From positions 1-27,603 of the forward strand of contig MVAA01000034.1 in assembly GCA_003266105.1 (NCBI GenBank): a stretch of DNA of 27,603 nt, in the 5' to 3' direction. Position 1 is the stretch's first letter. The number at the start of each line of letters is the position of its first letter. Both the position numbers and the translations under genes were made by a program. The notes below the pieces were generated by a model that worked only from the letters and a program-made list of their open reading frames with translations, ran no database searches and was not told the DNA's origin. The stretch comes from Methanosphaera sp. rholeuAM6. GTDB taxonomy: Archaea; Methanobacteriota; Methanobacteria; Methanobacteriales; Methanobacteriaceae. Of this stretch, positions 7,410 through 15,155 are shown in pieces.

Positions 7410-7823
7410 ATGATAAATGAAAAAGACTGGGATATAGACCACATAAACAATTTAATAGAAATAGATAAACACACAAAAGAATCAAAAATAACCCTAAACT
7501 ATGACTTTATAACGGAAAAATACTTTGAAATGTATGAAACGGCATTGAATGCAGGAACAATAATGCCATACAGATTCAACCTGGTGGGACTGGCATACAA
7601 AGGACATGAGTACGACAGACCAACAAAACTACAGAACTTCAATCCGGAAGTAAAGGAAAGACTGAAAAAATCCTATGCTACAAGAACACAATTGCAATAC
7701 AAATATGCAAAACCTGATGCAGACCCTGTAGAAAAATACACGAAATTCCTGGACAAAGAAATATACGACTTCATAGAAGAATTTCCACAGTACAGTGACA
7801 TTATTAAGAATAAAGAAGAATAA
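7410..7823 (+). CDS. Unrecognised soluble acidic/charged protein (137 aa)
   Basis: I do not recognise a family. No signal peptide, membrane segment or Cys is visible. The sequence is mostly helical in character, rich in Lys, Glu, Asp and Tyr, with a more hydrophobic centre (GTIMPYRFNLVGLAYKG, about residues 49-65) and a helical C-terminus ending in KNKEE. Translation starts at ATG 7410 with a modest gtgagat ribosome site. It has its own promoter 90 bases after the second barstar-like gene, so it is probably a separate unit, although its place beside the RNase locus leaves open an accessory role. The repeat-rich promoter suggests regulated expression. A C-rich tract and a T run follow the stop. 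Confidence 0.7.
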   Translation: MINEKDWDIDHINNLIEIDKHTKESKITLNYDFITEKYFEMYETALNAGTIMPYRFNLVGLAYKGHEYDRPTKLQNFNPEVKERLKKSYATRTQLQYKYAKPDADPVEKYTKFLDKEIYDFIEEFPQYSDIIKNKEE

Positions 7824-7855
7824 CCTCACCTCCCCCCACAAACTACACCCCTTTT
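7824..7855 (+). terminator. C-rich then T-rich 3' element
   Basis: Right after the stop codon come cctcacctcccccc, a short spacer, then acacccctttt. The same order (C6, about 6-10 bases, ACCCC, T run) is found after the DUF2070 gene. It is probably the 3' end signal of the gene at 7410. Confidence 0.45.
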
Positions 7856-8195
7856 CTGATTAGATAAGATTATTTTCAACGGCATAAACCATGACATCAT
7901 GTGACTAACTCTTGTGCCGGTACACGATAAAATATGTGAACCGTTAAATGATGATATTTCAAGTTACGGATAAACAGATTACACTGATTTAAGTTTAAAA
8001 GAATTGAAAACTTTTGCAGTAATCACTGGTCATATTAGTTTCATATACCCAATAATGAGGATATTGTTAGCTAAAATCCTGAAAAATCTAAGCATACCAA
8101 TATCAAACATTATTGATTTTTTATTAAGAAAAAAACAATAATAATATATTTAAAAAACGAGATATTAATAATAAAAACATAGCAGGTTATTAATC
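7856..8195 (+). pseudogene. Non-coding gap with a possible decayed coding stretch
   Basis: There is no intact gene here. In one plus-strand frame, reading from about 7905 to the TAA at 8139-8141, a protein-like sequence continues through a single in-frame TAA at 7971. The part after it (about 55 codons) contains ELKTFAVITGHISF and a hydrophobic basic tail ending RKKQ. It has no ribosome site and no identified relative, so it may be a remnant or chance. The end of the gap holds the ArsR gene promoter (aatatatttaaa at 8143-8154). Confidence 0.25.
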
Positions 8196-8465
8196 ATGAA
8201 TACTGATGACGTTTCAAAAATTGCAAAAGCATTGAGTGAACCAAAAAGAATAGAAATACTAATGTTAACCACGGACAACGAAATGTGTGCAAACCATATA
8301 CTTGAACGATTCAATATCACACAGCCTACCCTATCCCATCACATGAAAATGCTGACAGACTGTGAACTGTTGAACATAAGAAAAGATGGAAAAATGTGTT
8401 ACTATTCAACAAACAGAGATACAATAAATGAATTCAGAAAATTCTTTGAAAAACGCTTCGAATAG
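8196..8465 (+). CDS. ArsR-family winged-helix transcription regulator (89 aa)
   Basis: A small DNA-binding repressor with the ArsR layout: opening helix VSKIAKALSEPKRIEILML, HTH at about residues 30-55 (HILERFNITQPTLSHHMKML, with recognition helix around TLSHHMKML), and a wing (IRKDGKMCYYST, 61-72). The usual metal-binding ELCVCDL motif is not intact: here it is EMCANHI with one Cys (C31), so metal sensing through that site is doubtful. C56 and C68 are also present. It stands alone, convergent with the ADP-ribosylglycohydrolase gene 30 bases away. A TATA-like run lies at 8143-8154 and a partial ribosome site (aggttat) before the ATG. The target is unknown; self-control is usual for the family. 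Confidence 0.85.
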   Translation: MNTDDVSKIAKALSEPKRIEILMLTTDNEMCANHILERFNITQPTLSHHMKMLTDCELLNIRKDGKMCYYSTNRDTINEFRKFFEKRFE

Positions 8466-8495
8466 AAAAAAGAAGAAAAAAATTAGACTATTTTT

Positions 8496-9431
8496 TTATT
8501 TTAATGACTTATAAAACTCATCACATAAACCTTTAATGTAATCAAGCCTTATGAGAGTATCCAACCACTCATCGGGAATACCGTCAAAACCATAGTAAAC
8601 AGCGGCCAAACCACCTGCAATAATGGCATTGGTATCCGTGTCACCACCATAATTGACAGCCCTTAAAACAGCCTCTTCATAATTATCCGTATGATAACAG
8701 GAATATAATGCAACTTCCAATGATGCAACAACATAGCCGCCGCTGCCTATTTCATCATCATTTAACAAGAACAATGAATCGTATATCCTGTTAAAACAGT
8801 CATATTCATCATTATCATAATACTTTCCGGATTTGTCAAGAGCGTTTTCGATTAATGCCTTAAAGTCTTCATCAGGATTATTCAACACTTCCTGTACGAC
8901 AAAATTAAAAATGTTACATGATGCCTTACTGATGCTGTGGGCATGGGTCAGAGATGATACGTTATCAATCAATCCCATCTGTTCTTCAACCTGCAAACCT
9001 TTAGCATAAGCATATAAGGATACAGGCATGATTCTCATAAGAGAACCGTTACCGTTGTCACGTACACCGTCCTGTCCACATTCCAAAGAATCCAAATGAT
9101 TGTGACGATAATTGTACAATGCACAGTAGGTGGTTTTTCCATGATCAAAGACAACATCCCGTGGAGTGTACTTTGCATCAAAAAGCCATTCACAGAACTT
9201 TCCAATCATGTCCTCATAATCAACACCATTGATTAGGCTGTCCATTGTCGCTATTGTCATTGACGAATCATCAGACCATGAACCGGGCGGCTGATGATAA
9301 GTACCGTAACCAGTCATTTCAGTGGCAGGATTTTCCTGCATTTGTTCATAGCTGTTGAATTCATAGGGTACACCCAGAGCATCAGCCACAACACCTCCAA
9401 GTATACCGGCATAGACTGTTTTCCTGTTCAT
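8496..9431 (-). CDS. ADP-ribosylglycohydrolase (DraG/ARH family, 311 aa)
   Basis: A dinuclear-metal hydrolase of the ADP-ribosylglycohydrolase superfamily, which removes ADP-ribose from modified proteins or cleaves related glycosidic bonds. Family motifs are in order: GGVVADALGVPYE (12-24), SDDSSM (53-58, in place of the common TDDT), GNGSLMR (127-133), THAHSISKAS (162-171) and YGGDTDTNAI (261-270), the metal-binding acidic site. Full length for the family. It overlaps thiE by four bases (ATGA), and its ribosome site GAGGTGA lies inside thiE, so it is translated as the third gene of a thiM-thiE operon. That suggests a role linked to thiamine or thiazole metabolism rather than nitrogenase control, but the substrate is not shown by sequence. 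Confidence 0.88.
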   Translation of the reverse strand: MNRKTVYAGILGGVVADALGVPYEFNSYEQMQENPATEMTGYGTYHQPPGSWSDDSSMTIATMDSLINGVDYEDMIGKFCEWLFDAKYTPRDVVFDHGKTTYCALYNYRHNHLDSLECGQDGVRDNGNGSLMRIMPVSLYAYAKGLQVEEQMGLIDNVSSLTHAHSISKASCNIFNFVVQEVLNNPDEDFKALIENALDKSGKYYDNDEYDCFNRIYDSLFLLNDDEIGSGGYVVASLEVALYSCYHTDNYEEAVLRAVNYGGDTDTNAIIAGGLAAVYYGFDGIPDEWLDTLIRLDYIKGLCDEFYKSLK

Positions 9432-10048
9432 TTGTTCACCTCATTCAATAGTTTTAAAGCGGCCTTACGCGGATTATTGCTTTTCATGATAGCAGAAACA
9501 ACTGCAATTGCATCAAAATCATATTCATCCACAATTTTTTTGGCATTGGATTTTTTTATTCCGCCAATGGCCACTTTTGGAATTTCAATATTTCCACATA
9601 TTTTCATTAACTCTTCAGGTTCTGCAATATCCGCATCCCTTTTGGTTGACGTGGCTTCTATTGCACCCACTCCCAGATAATCCGCCCCATCGTTTTGTGC
9701 CCTAATTGCTTCTTCATAGGTGTGTACACTTATTCCTATTGTCATATCACAACCCAATATGCGACGTGCAGTTTTACATGGCATATCATCCTGTCCAAGA
9801 TGAACTCCTGCAGCATTGACTGCCTGTGCCACATCAATCCTGTCATTGATTATTAGAGGTACGTCATACTTATCAGTAATTTCCTTACATTTTACTGCAA
9901 GTTCCAGAAAGTCCCTTGTTGTGGAGTGTTTTTCTCTTATCTGTACCACTGATACGCCACCTATTATTGACTGTTCAATAACGTTGAGAAACTGATCTTC
10001 CTTAAGGTCAAACTGATCCGTTACAAGGTACAGCCCATACTTTTCCAT
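9428..10048 (-). CDS. thiE: Thiamine-phosphate synthase
   Basis: Joins hydroxymethylpyrimidine diphosphate and thiazole phosphate to make thiamine monophosphate, in the cytoplasm. Typical motifs are seen on a (beta/alpha)8 barrel: YLVTD (7-11), QIREK (36-40), NDR (68-70), GVHLGQDD (81-88), GVGAIEATSTK (126-136) and AIGGI near the phosphate site. Start: ATG 10048 has GGAGGT at 10061-10056 with a 7-base spacer. A longer frame opens with TTG at 10063, but that codon overlaps the ribosome site itself. It follows thiM by 15 bases and overlaps the next gene by ATGA. Length (206 aa) is normal for a stand-alone ThiE. Confidence 0.93.
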   Translation of the reverse strand: MEKYGLYLVTDQFDLKEDQFLNVIEQSIIGGVSVVQIREKHSTTRDFLELAVKCKEITDKYDVPLIINDRIDVAQAVNAAGVHLGQDDMPCKTARRILGCDMTIGISVHTYEEAIRAQNDGADYLGVGAIEATSTKRDADIAEPEELMKICGNIEIPKVAIGGIKKSNAKKIVDEYDFDAIAVVSAIMKSNNPRKAALKLLNEVNK

Positions 10049-10063
10049 GAATATGACCTCCAA

Positions 10064-10921
10064 TTATAGTTTTGTTATTTTTGCGTGTTTTGTGAACGTT
10101 TCCCCGTTCATAAGGGACAGTTCATCAACAAGATACGTTCCAAAGGAACCTGTTCCCTGGCTGTTGTCACGTGCCGTTTTTGCAGCCATTTGTCCTGCTA
10201 TTGACATGACCGCTGTTGCCGTGACTGCTGCCGTCAATGAATCGCCAACTGCAGCATATGCTCCCATGATGCATCCGAGCATACATCCTGTTCCAGTGAT
10301 ATTTGCCATCATTGCATCACCATTTTCAAGTGCATAAACATCCTTTCCATCTGATACTATGTCTATAGGTCCGGATACTGCTATTGTTGTATCGAGTTTT
10401 TCTGCTATGTTTTTAACTATCTTCGCATTTGTTTCCAGGGTGTCCCTGTTTATTATGTCAGAGTCCGCTACATCCACTCCCTTTGCCGTTGTACATTCCT
10501 CAAGTATTCCATAGAACATTGCAATCGCTTTTATTTCTGACAGGTTTCCCCTGATTATTGCTGCTTTGGATTCTTTTAGAATATCTATCGGTGTTTCGTT
10601 TCTAATCTTACTTATTCCTATACCTACCGGATCCAAGACGAATGCTTTACCCTGTTTTGTTGCCTGTTTTGCCGATTTTTTCATTGTTTCTATTTGTTCG
10701 GCCGTTAACGTTCCGATGTTTATTACCAAACTGTTTGCTATTGAAGTTATTTCTTCTGCCTCTTCAGGAGCATTAGCCATTATTGGTGATCCTCCAACTG
10801 CAAGCACCGCATTTGCACAGTCCCTGACCGTTACCACATTGGTTATGCAGTGAGTAAGTGGACTTTCCTGTCTTAGTTTTTCTATTAAAAATCTTGAATT
10901 TTCCATAATTGAATCACTCAT
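10064..10921 (-). CDS. thiM: Hydroxyethylthiazole kinase
   Basis: Phosphorylates 4-methyl-5-(2-hydroxyethyl)thiazole, the salvage entry of the thiazole half of thiamine; the product feeds ThiE, encoded next. Ribokinase-like fold with HCITNVVTVRDCANAVLA (24-41) for the substrate pocket, DPVG (97-100), IIRGNLSEI (122-130) and GTGCMLG (210-216) with the catalytic Cys213. Length of 285 aa is near the usual 265-275. AGGAGA lies 9 bases before the ATG. It is the first gene of thiM-thiE-ADP-ribosylglycohydrolase, so the operon promoter is just upstream: TATATAAA about 20-28 bases before the start, and a further TTTAAATTTATTT about 60 bases up. No THI-box riboswitch was recognised. Confidence 0.94.
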   Translation of the reverse strand: MSDSIMENSRFLIEKLRQESPLTHCITNVVTVRDCANAVLAVGGSPIMANAPEEAEEITSIANSLVINIGTLTAEQIETMKKSAKQATKQGKAFVLDPVGIGISKIRNETPIDILKESKAAIIRGNLSEIKAIAMFYGILEECTTAKGVDVADSDIINRDTLETNAKIVKNIAEKLDTTIAVSGPIDIVSDGKDVYALENGDAMMANITGTGCMLGCIMGAYAAVGDSLTAAVTATAVMSIAGQMAAKTARDNSQGTGSFGTYLVDELSLMNGETFTKHAKITKL

Positions 10922-11020
10922 ATTGTTAATTCTCCTATTGTTTTATATATTCTCTTATGTTTAAAGTAGTAAATAAATTTAAAAAGGATAATGATTAAAA
11001 ATTACTGTAAAAACTTTCCT

Positions 11021-11827
11021 TTAATTAAAGTATTTGTGAAACTTTTCGTATAGTTTCTCAGTTAACGGCAATGAGATGAAAATGTATACGTAAATACTGA
11101 ATACCACTGATATCATGTTGGACAATCCGCTAAGTGCCAGTAGCTTATCGCTCAAAGCAGGATATAATGCTATCAGACTGGATACTGCGGCCACGTTCAT
11201 GCTGGTGCTTCCAATACCTGATGCCAATGCATAACTATATGGATGTAATGGTACCAGATAACAGAGAATGTTTGTCAGGATACTGATGAATATCGTTCCA
11301 AGCACTATTCCTATTAGATAAACTACAAAAAATCCCTTTACCTCATCGGAATCAAATCCATACTTGTCTATCAGTACTGCCAGCTGTGGTTCACGACAAA
11401 TTGAACTGGTCATTCCGATTGCTTCACGTTTGAATCCTAAGAGTAATGCTATTGGCAATCCTATTATTACTGTACCTACTGTTCCAAGTTCCTTCAACAA
11501 TAGTGCAGGTCCAACGTTGAATAGTATGTCTATGTTTTCACCACTGGCAATGGCCAGTTTAACTATCAATGGACTAATCAGTATTAACAGTATTTCTGCA
11601 CATGTTTTTGATTGACTTTTGTTAATCCATTTTGCCGGTTTATAAATATAAAATAGAACTGCAAGAAACAATGAATACATTATTGGCAACAGTACCAGAT
11701 TGAAACCGTTTATTAGTGGAATATTGATTGTTCCTATACCCAATGATATTGTTGAAATAAAAAGTATTGTTATATGCAATTTGTAGTCATCAATCAGGCT
11801 TTTTTTATCTTTTTCATTATTGTTCAT
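11021..11827 (-). CDS. DUF3100-like multi-pass membrane protein, copy 2 (268 aa)
   Basis: An integral membrane protein with about eight hydrophobic segments after a short charged N-terminus. It is a clear paralogue of the protein encoded at 12393-13256: both share DYKLH, KLAIASG, the block GLPIALLLGFKREAIGM followed by TSSICREPQ, LVPLHPYxYA.A.GIGS.SMN.AAV and PLTEKLY. I place both with DUF3100 membrane proteins by recollection; the family has no firmly known substrate, and transport is the usual guess. The ribosome site is weak (aggt, then ttttaaac, before the ATG), and there is a 91-base gap after the small membrane protein gene, so it may be the third gene of the same operon or have separate control. 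Confidence 0.75.
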   Translation of the reverse strand: MNNNEKDKKSLIDDYKLHITILFISTISLGIGTINIPLINGFNLVLLPIMYSLFLAVLFYIYKPAKWINKSQSKTCAEILLILISPLIVKLAIASGENIDILFNVGPALLLKELGTVGTVIIGLPIALLLGFKREAIGMTSSICREPQLAVLIDKYGFDSDEVKGFFVVYLIGIVLGTIFISILTNILCYLVPLHPYSYALASGIGSTSMNVAAVSSLIALYPALSDKLLALSGLSNMISVVFSIYVYIFISLPLTEKLYEKFHKYFN

Positions 11828-11918
11828 GTTTAAAACCTGTGTGATAAATGTTCTTTGTAATTGTTATTATGTTAAAATCAGATTTGTTAAAAATTTTGGA
11901 AAAAAAAATATGATATGA

Positions 11919-12389
11919 TTAAATCATACCTGTATATGCTAAGGCTATGTGAGCTATAACTGCTGAGCCAAGATATGTTCCAAATATTACTGCAAAGGTA
12001 ACGATTATACCTCTTAAACCAACTTTTTTGAAACTGCCCAGATCCTTACCCATTGCTACTCCAGCATATGCCAGTAAAACTGTGGTTAATGATATCAGAT
12101 CGACTTTTGAAGTGTAGTATATGATTAAATCTGCAAGCGGAAACCATGGCAATGCTACAAATAAACCTATTAAACTTATATAGATAATTGCCGGAATATT
12201 ATCAAACGGCAATAACTTTTCAACTATTAAACCGACAAGTGATATTAAACATAGTATGAACATTCCTATGAGTGACTCTACGAAGGGATACTGATAACCT
12301 ACATAGTTACCTATCGCTGCCATTACTGAGAATATTAACAGAATTCCTATCCATTCGGAAACCATTTTAAAAGATAAATCTATTTCCAT
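11919..12389 (-). CDS. Small membrane protein between the two DUF3100 paralogues (156 aa)
   Basis: Five or so hydrophobic segments: about 12-28, 34-55, 64-85, 94-112 and 126-150. The C-terminal part has a GKDLGSFKKVGLRGIIVTFA stretch ending in a glycine-rich membrane helix (FGTYLGSAVIAH), reminiscent of the paired half-modules of small-solute exporters such as LysO/DUF340, but I cannot assign it. Its start lies 3 bases after the stop of the first DUF3100 gene, with GAGGAG (12404-12399) inside that gene, so the two are translationally coupled and probably form one membrane complex. Confidence 0.7.
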   Translation of the reverse strand: MEIDLSFKMVSEWIGILLIFSVMAAIGNYVGYQYPFVESLIGMFILCLISLVGLIVEKLLPFDNIPAIIYISLIGLFVALPWFPLADLIIYYTSKVDLISLTTVLLAYAGVAMGKDLGSFKKVGLRGIIVTFAVIFGTYLGSAVIAHIALAYTGMI

Positions 12390-12392
12390 AAT

Positions 12393-13256
12393 CTATAACT
12401 CCTCTTCTATATTAATTTCCTCTTCCTTTACGAATTTCGCAAATATAGGTTCAAGAATATCATATAACTTTTCTGTTAATGGAACTGCAGCAAATATGTA
12501 TACATACATTCCAGTTACCATTGCAATCAGGTTTGCCATACCGCTGAATGCTTCCAGCTGTACTGAAAGCTGTGGATAAATTGCCGAGAGCGATGCGACT
12601 GCCGCTGCATTCATACTTGCACTACCAATACCACACGCCATACCATATGCGTATGGGTGTAATGGGATTACATATGCAAGAACACTTGCCATTATACTGA
12701 TAAATGGCGTACCTAACACTGTACCTATCAGGAATACTGTAAAGAATCCTCTTGTTTCCGGTGAAGTGAAACCGTATCTGTCCATTACTACCGCCATCTG
12801 TGGTTCACGGCAGATTGAACTGGTCATTCCGATTGCTTCACGTTTGAATCCCAAGAGTAATGCTATTGGTAATCCTATGAATATTGTTCCGAAGTTACCT
12901 AACTGTTCCAGCAGGATTGCCAGACCGACGTCAAAGATTATGGTTAGGTTTTGACCACTTGCTATTGCCAGCTTTACCAGTAAGGGTCCTACAAGCAACA
13001 TCATTATTGCAGAGGATTCGTCGGATTGTGTCTTGTTTATCCATGTGAATGGTTTTACAATGTAGAATGCTATTGCTAATACTAATGAATACAGTAATGG
13101 CATGAGAACTATGTTTACTCCAGCAATATCCAATGCTATTACACCAATATATTCTGATATGATTATACAAAATAGAATGGTCAAATGTAACTTATAATCC
13201 TTGCATGCTTCACCCAAATCATCCATATCTGAATTATATTTATTTTGAATGGGCAT
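12393..13256 (-). CDS. DUF3100-like multi-pass membrane protein, copy 1 (287 aa)
   Basis: Paralogue of the protein at 11021-11827, with the same order of about eight membrane segments and the same central conserved block (GFKREAIGM then TSSICREPQ) that probably forms the functional site. Residues are changed at scattered places, and the C-terminus is longer and acidic (KEEEINIEEEL). Start: ATG 13256 is preceded by GGGAGA (13269-13264) with a 7-base spacer; the longer frame from a TTG at 13310 has no ribosome site and is rejected. It is the first gene of a three-gene unit. The promoter must lie in the very AT-rich region just right of it. Substrate unknown. Confidence 0.78.
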   Translation of the reverse strand: MPIQNKYNSDMDDLGEACKDYKLHLTILFCIIISEYIGVIALDIAGVNIVLMPLLYSLVLAIAFYIVKPFTWINKTQSDESSAIMMLLVGPLLVKLAIASGQNLTIIFDVGLAILLEQLGNFGTIFIGLPIALLLGFKREAIGMTSSICREPQMAVVMDRYGFTSPETRGFFTVFLIGTVLGTPFISIMASVLAYVIPLHPYAYGMACGIGSASMNAAAVASLSAIYPQLSVQLEAFSGMANLIAMVTGMYVYIFAAVPLTEKLYDILEPIFAKFVKEEEINIEEEL

Positions 13257-14013
13257 ACTATTATCTCCCGAATAATTTTTATGAATAATTATAGTAACTT
13301 GTTTTTTCAAGTTTAATGTTGAAATTTCTCAAATAGTTTTCTTAATTATTTATATTTTTTTTCTTACTAATATAAAAAACATTTTATAATAAATTATAAA
13401 AATACATTAAACATATAATATTATTTAGTGAGATTATTATATTATTGTTTATTTTATATGAAATTGTTTATGAAGTATATTTACAAATTTATGTATTTTA
13501 ATTTACAAAAAAATAAATGTTAAAAAATAATTTTATTTTTTTATTGTTAAAAATAAATGATAGACTGTATTTTATAATGTTTTTCAACATTTATCTGTGA
13601 TATATTATTTACAAAACAATAATACATTTTTAAGATTTTTAACCATTATTGCAAATGATACAACCCTTATAAAGGTGTTTGAAGTGTTTTTATAAAAAAA
13701 ATAAAAAAGTGATTATTAACGAGTATTTTAAATATAAAGAATTATTTAAGTTTTTAAAAATAAAATAAGGATTATCTGCTTGTTTTTATCTAAAATAACT
13801 TCATACGAGTGTTCCTAAAATGTGATTTAAAAGTTTTTTTTGTTCCTAAGATGTGTTATTTAATATGAAATTCTATTCACATAATGTGAAATAAAAATGA
13901 TAAAAGTTCCTTAATTGAGAACAAGAATTCTTCAAAAAGGTACAAAAAATGCTGATTTCAAAATTGAAAAATGTTCAAAAAAAAAAGTTTCATGAAAGAA
14001 TCAATGAAAAGTA
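13257..14013. other. Long AT-rich intergenic region with short repeats
   Basis: About 750 bases without a gene. The left part is almost pure A/T and should hold the promoter of the DUF3100 operon. The right part holds gttcctaaaatgtgat (13811-13826), gttcctaagatgtgtt (13842-13857), the perfect palindrome TTCACAT-A-ATGTGAA (13876-13890) and gttccttaattgagaac (13906-13922). Nothing with a tRNA or known riboswitch shape was seen. Confidence 0.5.
13811..13922. repeat. Cluster of gttcct repeats and a 15-base palindrome
   Basis: Three elements beginning gttcctaa or gttcctta occur within 112 bases, two of them continuing as a-R-atgtg. A perfect TTCACAT/ATGTGAA dyad lies between the second and third. 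The half-site atgtga is common to the direct repeats and the palindrome, so all may bind one protein. The block is about 550 bases from the nearest start codon on either strand. Confidence 0.45.
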
Positions 14014-14211
14014 TTAGAAACCCTTATACTCATACTTAAGAGTAACCTTCTTCTGATTCTTGCAATTAATGAAATAAGTCCATTCCACCTCATCCCCATC
14101 ACGAATACCGTAACCGTCTACAATCACGCTAGGAATTTCAACATACATCGGACTATCCATATCATCCTTATTTTCTCTTCTGACTCTCTTTTTAATAGAT
14201 AATTCTACCAT
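14014..14211 (-). CDS. AbrB-like swapped-hairpin protein, probable DNA-binding regulator (65 aa)
   Basis: Small protein with an N-terminal AbrB/SpoVT-like pattern: a basic strand (SIKKRVRRENK), then MYVEIPSVIVDGYGIRDGDEVEW (about 22-44), which matches the strand - V/I-P - helix - G-I-x-x-G-D-x-V-x-W layout of that fold. The tail (FINCKNQKKVTLKYEYKGF) is a further hairpin. Start: ATG 14211 has GGTGAT at 14221-14216; the frame can be extended four codons upstream but without a better site. It follows the coiled-coil gene by 16 bases, same strand, so the pair forms an operon. AbrB-type proteins are often regulators or antitoxins; no toxin-like partner is recognised here. Confidence 0.65.
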   Translation of the reverse strand: MVELSIKKRVRRENKDDMDSPMYVEIPSVIVDGYGIRDGDEVEWTYFINCKNQKKVTLKYEYKGF

Positions 14212-14227
14212 ACAAATCACCAACCTA

Positions 14228-14491
14228 TCATAATTTACTTAATTCAGCATCAATATCCAGAATAGATTCACGTTTTTTACTAATAGTCTCCTTAATATCA
14301 GAAATCTGTTCCTCCAAATCAGCAATCTCCTGCTGAAGGATAAACTTCTGAATTTCAAGCTTACCTTCATCAGTCTTACTCCACTGCTTGGCCTGATCAA
14401 TAAAAGATTCCTTGGACATACCCATATTCTTCAAAGACTCTTCATGTGAATTAGCAAAATTTGTAAAAATATTTTCTAAACGATCATTCAT
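14228..14491 (-). CDS. Small coiled-coil protein of unknown function (87 aa)
   Basis: I do not recognise a family. The C-terminal half (about residues 46-87, EIADLEEQISDIKETISKK and onward) has a clear heptad pattern of Leu/Ile, so a coiled coil is likely. The N-terminal half (NIFTNFANSHEESLKNMG) is helical and polar. There is no signal peptide or Cys. The ribosome site is weak. It is co-directional with, and 16 bases ahead of, the AbrB-like gene, which suggests that the two proteins work together or are co-regulated. Divergent from the anchored protein at 14624 across 132 bases. Confidence 0.65.
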   Translation of the reverse strand: MNDRLENIFTNFANSHEESLKNMGMSKESFIDQAKQWSKTDEGKLEIQKFILQQEIADLEEQISDIKETISKKRESILDIDAELSKL

Positions 14492-14623
14492 ATTTTTCTA
14501 CACTTCTACAATACTGTAATATATTGATATATATGATTACAAAAACATATTAAACTTTTTAATGGCAAAAATACATATTCAACAAAACAGAAAAATATAT
14601 GTAGAATTAAAGGAAGGAATAAT

Positions 14624-15088
14624 ATGAAACGAATACACATGATTGGTATTTTACTACTCTTAATAATAATAGCCGGAGCATATATCATGAGTCCATTTTC
14701 ACCAATGAACAAAGTAAGCGTTAACGGTGAAACAATAAAATTAACCTCAGGATATATTGTAAAAAACTCATCAGGAAACTCATTAACAATATCAAATGAT
14801 ACAAATGAAATAAACATTTATCCAACAAAATTAACAACAGACCTTGAAGCAGCAATAGCAGGCTACAAAGAACAGTTTGACGACAAATACGAAATACAAA
14901 CTACAAAATTGAACGATGCGAATCTGGAAATAATTAAAACAGAAGCAGTAGAAATAGATGGAACCAAAAATGAAACCATAACCAAATACTGGTTTGTAAA
15001 AGATGGTACAACATACAATATGCAGACAATGAATGCTGTTGATGGTACAGATGACGTTGTAAAAAACATAGTTAGTTCAATGAACTAA
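14624..15088 (+). CDS. Membrane-anchored extracytoplasmic protein, PsbP-like (154 aa)
   Basis: N-terminal MKR then a hydrophobic stretch (about 6-22) with no lipobox Cys, so an uncleaved signal anchor is likely. The rest is an extracytoplasmic domain with alternating beta strands (VSVNGETIKL, SLTISNDTNEINIYP), a helix (TDLEAAIAGYKEQFDD) and repeated strands ending KYWFVKDGTTYNMQTM. This pattern resembles the small PsbP-like domains frequent in Methanobrevibacter and Methanosphaera. GGAAGGA precedes the ATG by a few bases. Convergent with another such protein at 15156. Function unknown. Confidence 0.65.
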   Translation: MKRIHMIGILLLLIIIAGAYIMSPFSPMNKVSVNGETIKLTSGYIVKNSSGNSLTISNDTNEINIYPTKLTTDLEAAIAGYKEQFDDKYEIQTTKLNDANLEIIKTEAVEIDGTKNETITKYWFVKDGTTYNMQTMNAVDGTDDVVKNIVSSMN

Positions 15089-15107
15089 CATCAACTCCCC
15101 TTTTTTT
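15071..15107 (+). terminator. Palindrome over the stop codon plus T7 tract
   Basis: GTTAGTTCA-A-TGAACTAAC (15071-15089) is a perfect 9-base-arm palindrome that spans the last codons and the stop of the preceding gene. It is followed by cccc and seven T. This looks like a hairpin-type terminator for the 14624 gene, and it may also act on the convergent transcript. Confidence 0.5.
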
Positions 15108-15155
15108 ATTTAAACTCGTTTTAACATTATAATCTTAAAAAAAAATAGAATATGA

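Noticed and set aside
10922..11020. Possible thiamine riboswitch before thiM
   Set aside because: The leader is too short and lacks the conserved THI-box CUGAGA-type segments.
13311..14013. Possible replication origin
   Set aside because: Very AT-rich with repeats, but no paired origin-recognition boxes and no orc1/cdc6 gene nearby, so there is no support beyond base composition.
14014..14491. Classical toxin-antitoxin module
   Set aside because: The AbrB-like protein could be an antitoxin, but its partner is a plain coiled coil with no RNase, gyrase-poison or kinase signature.
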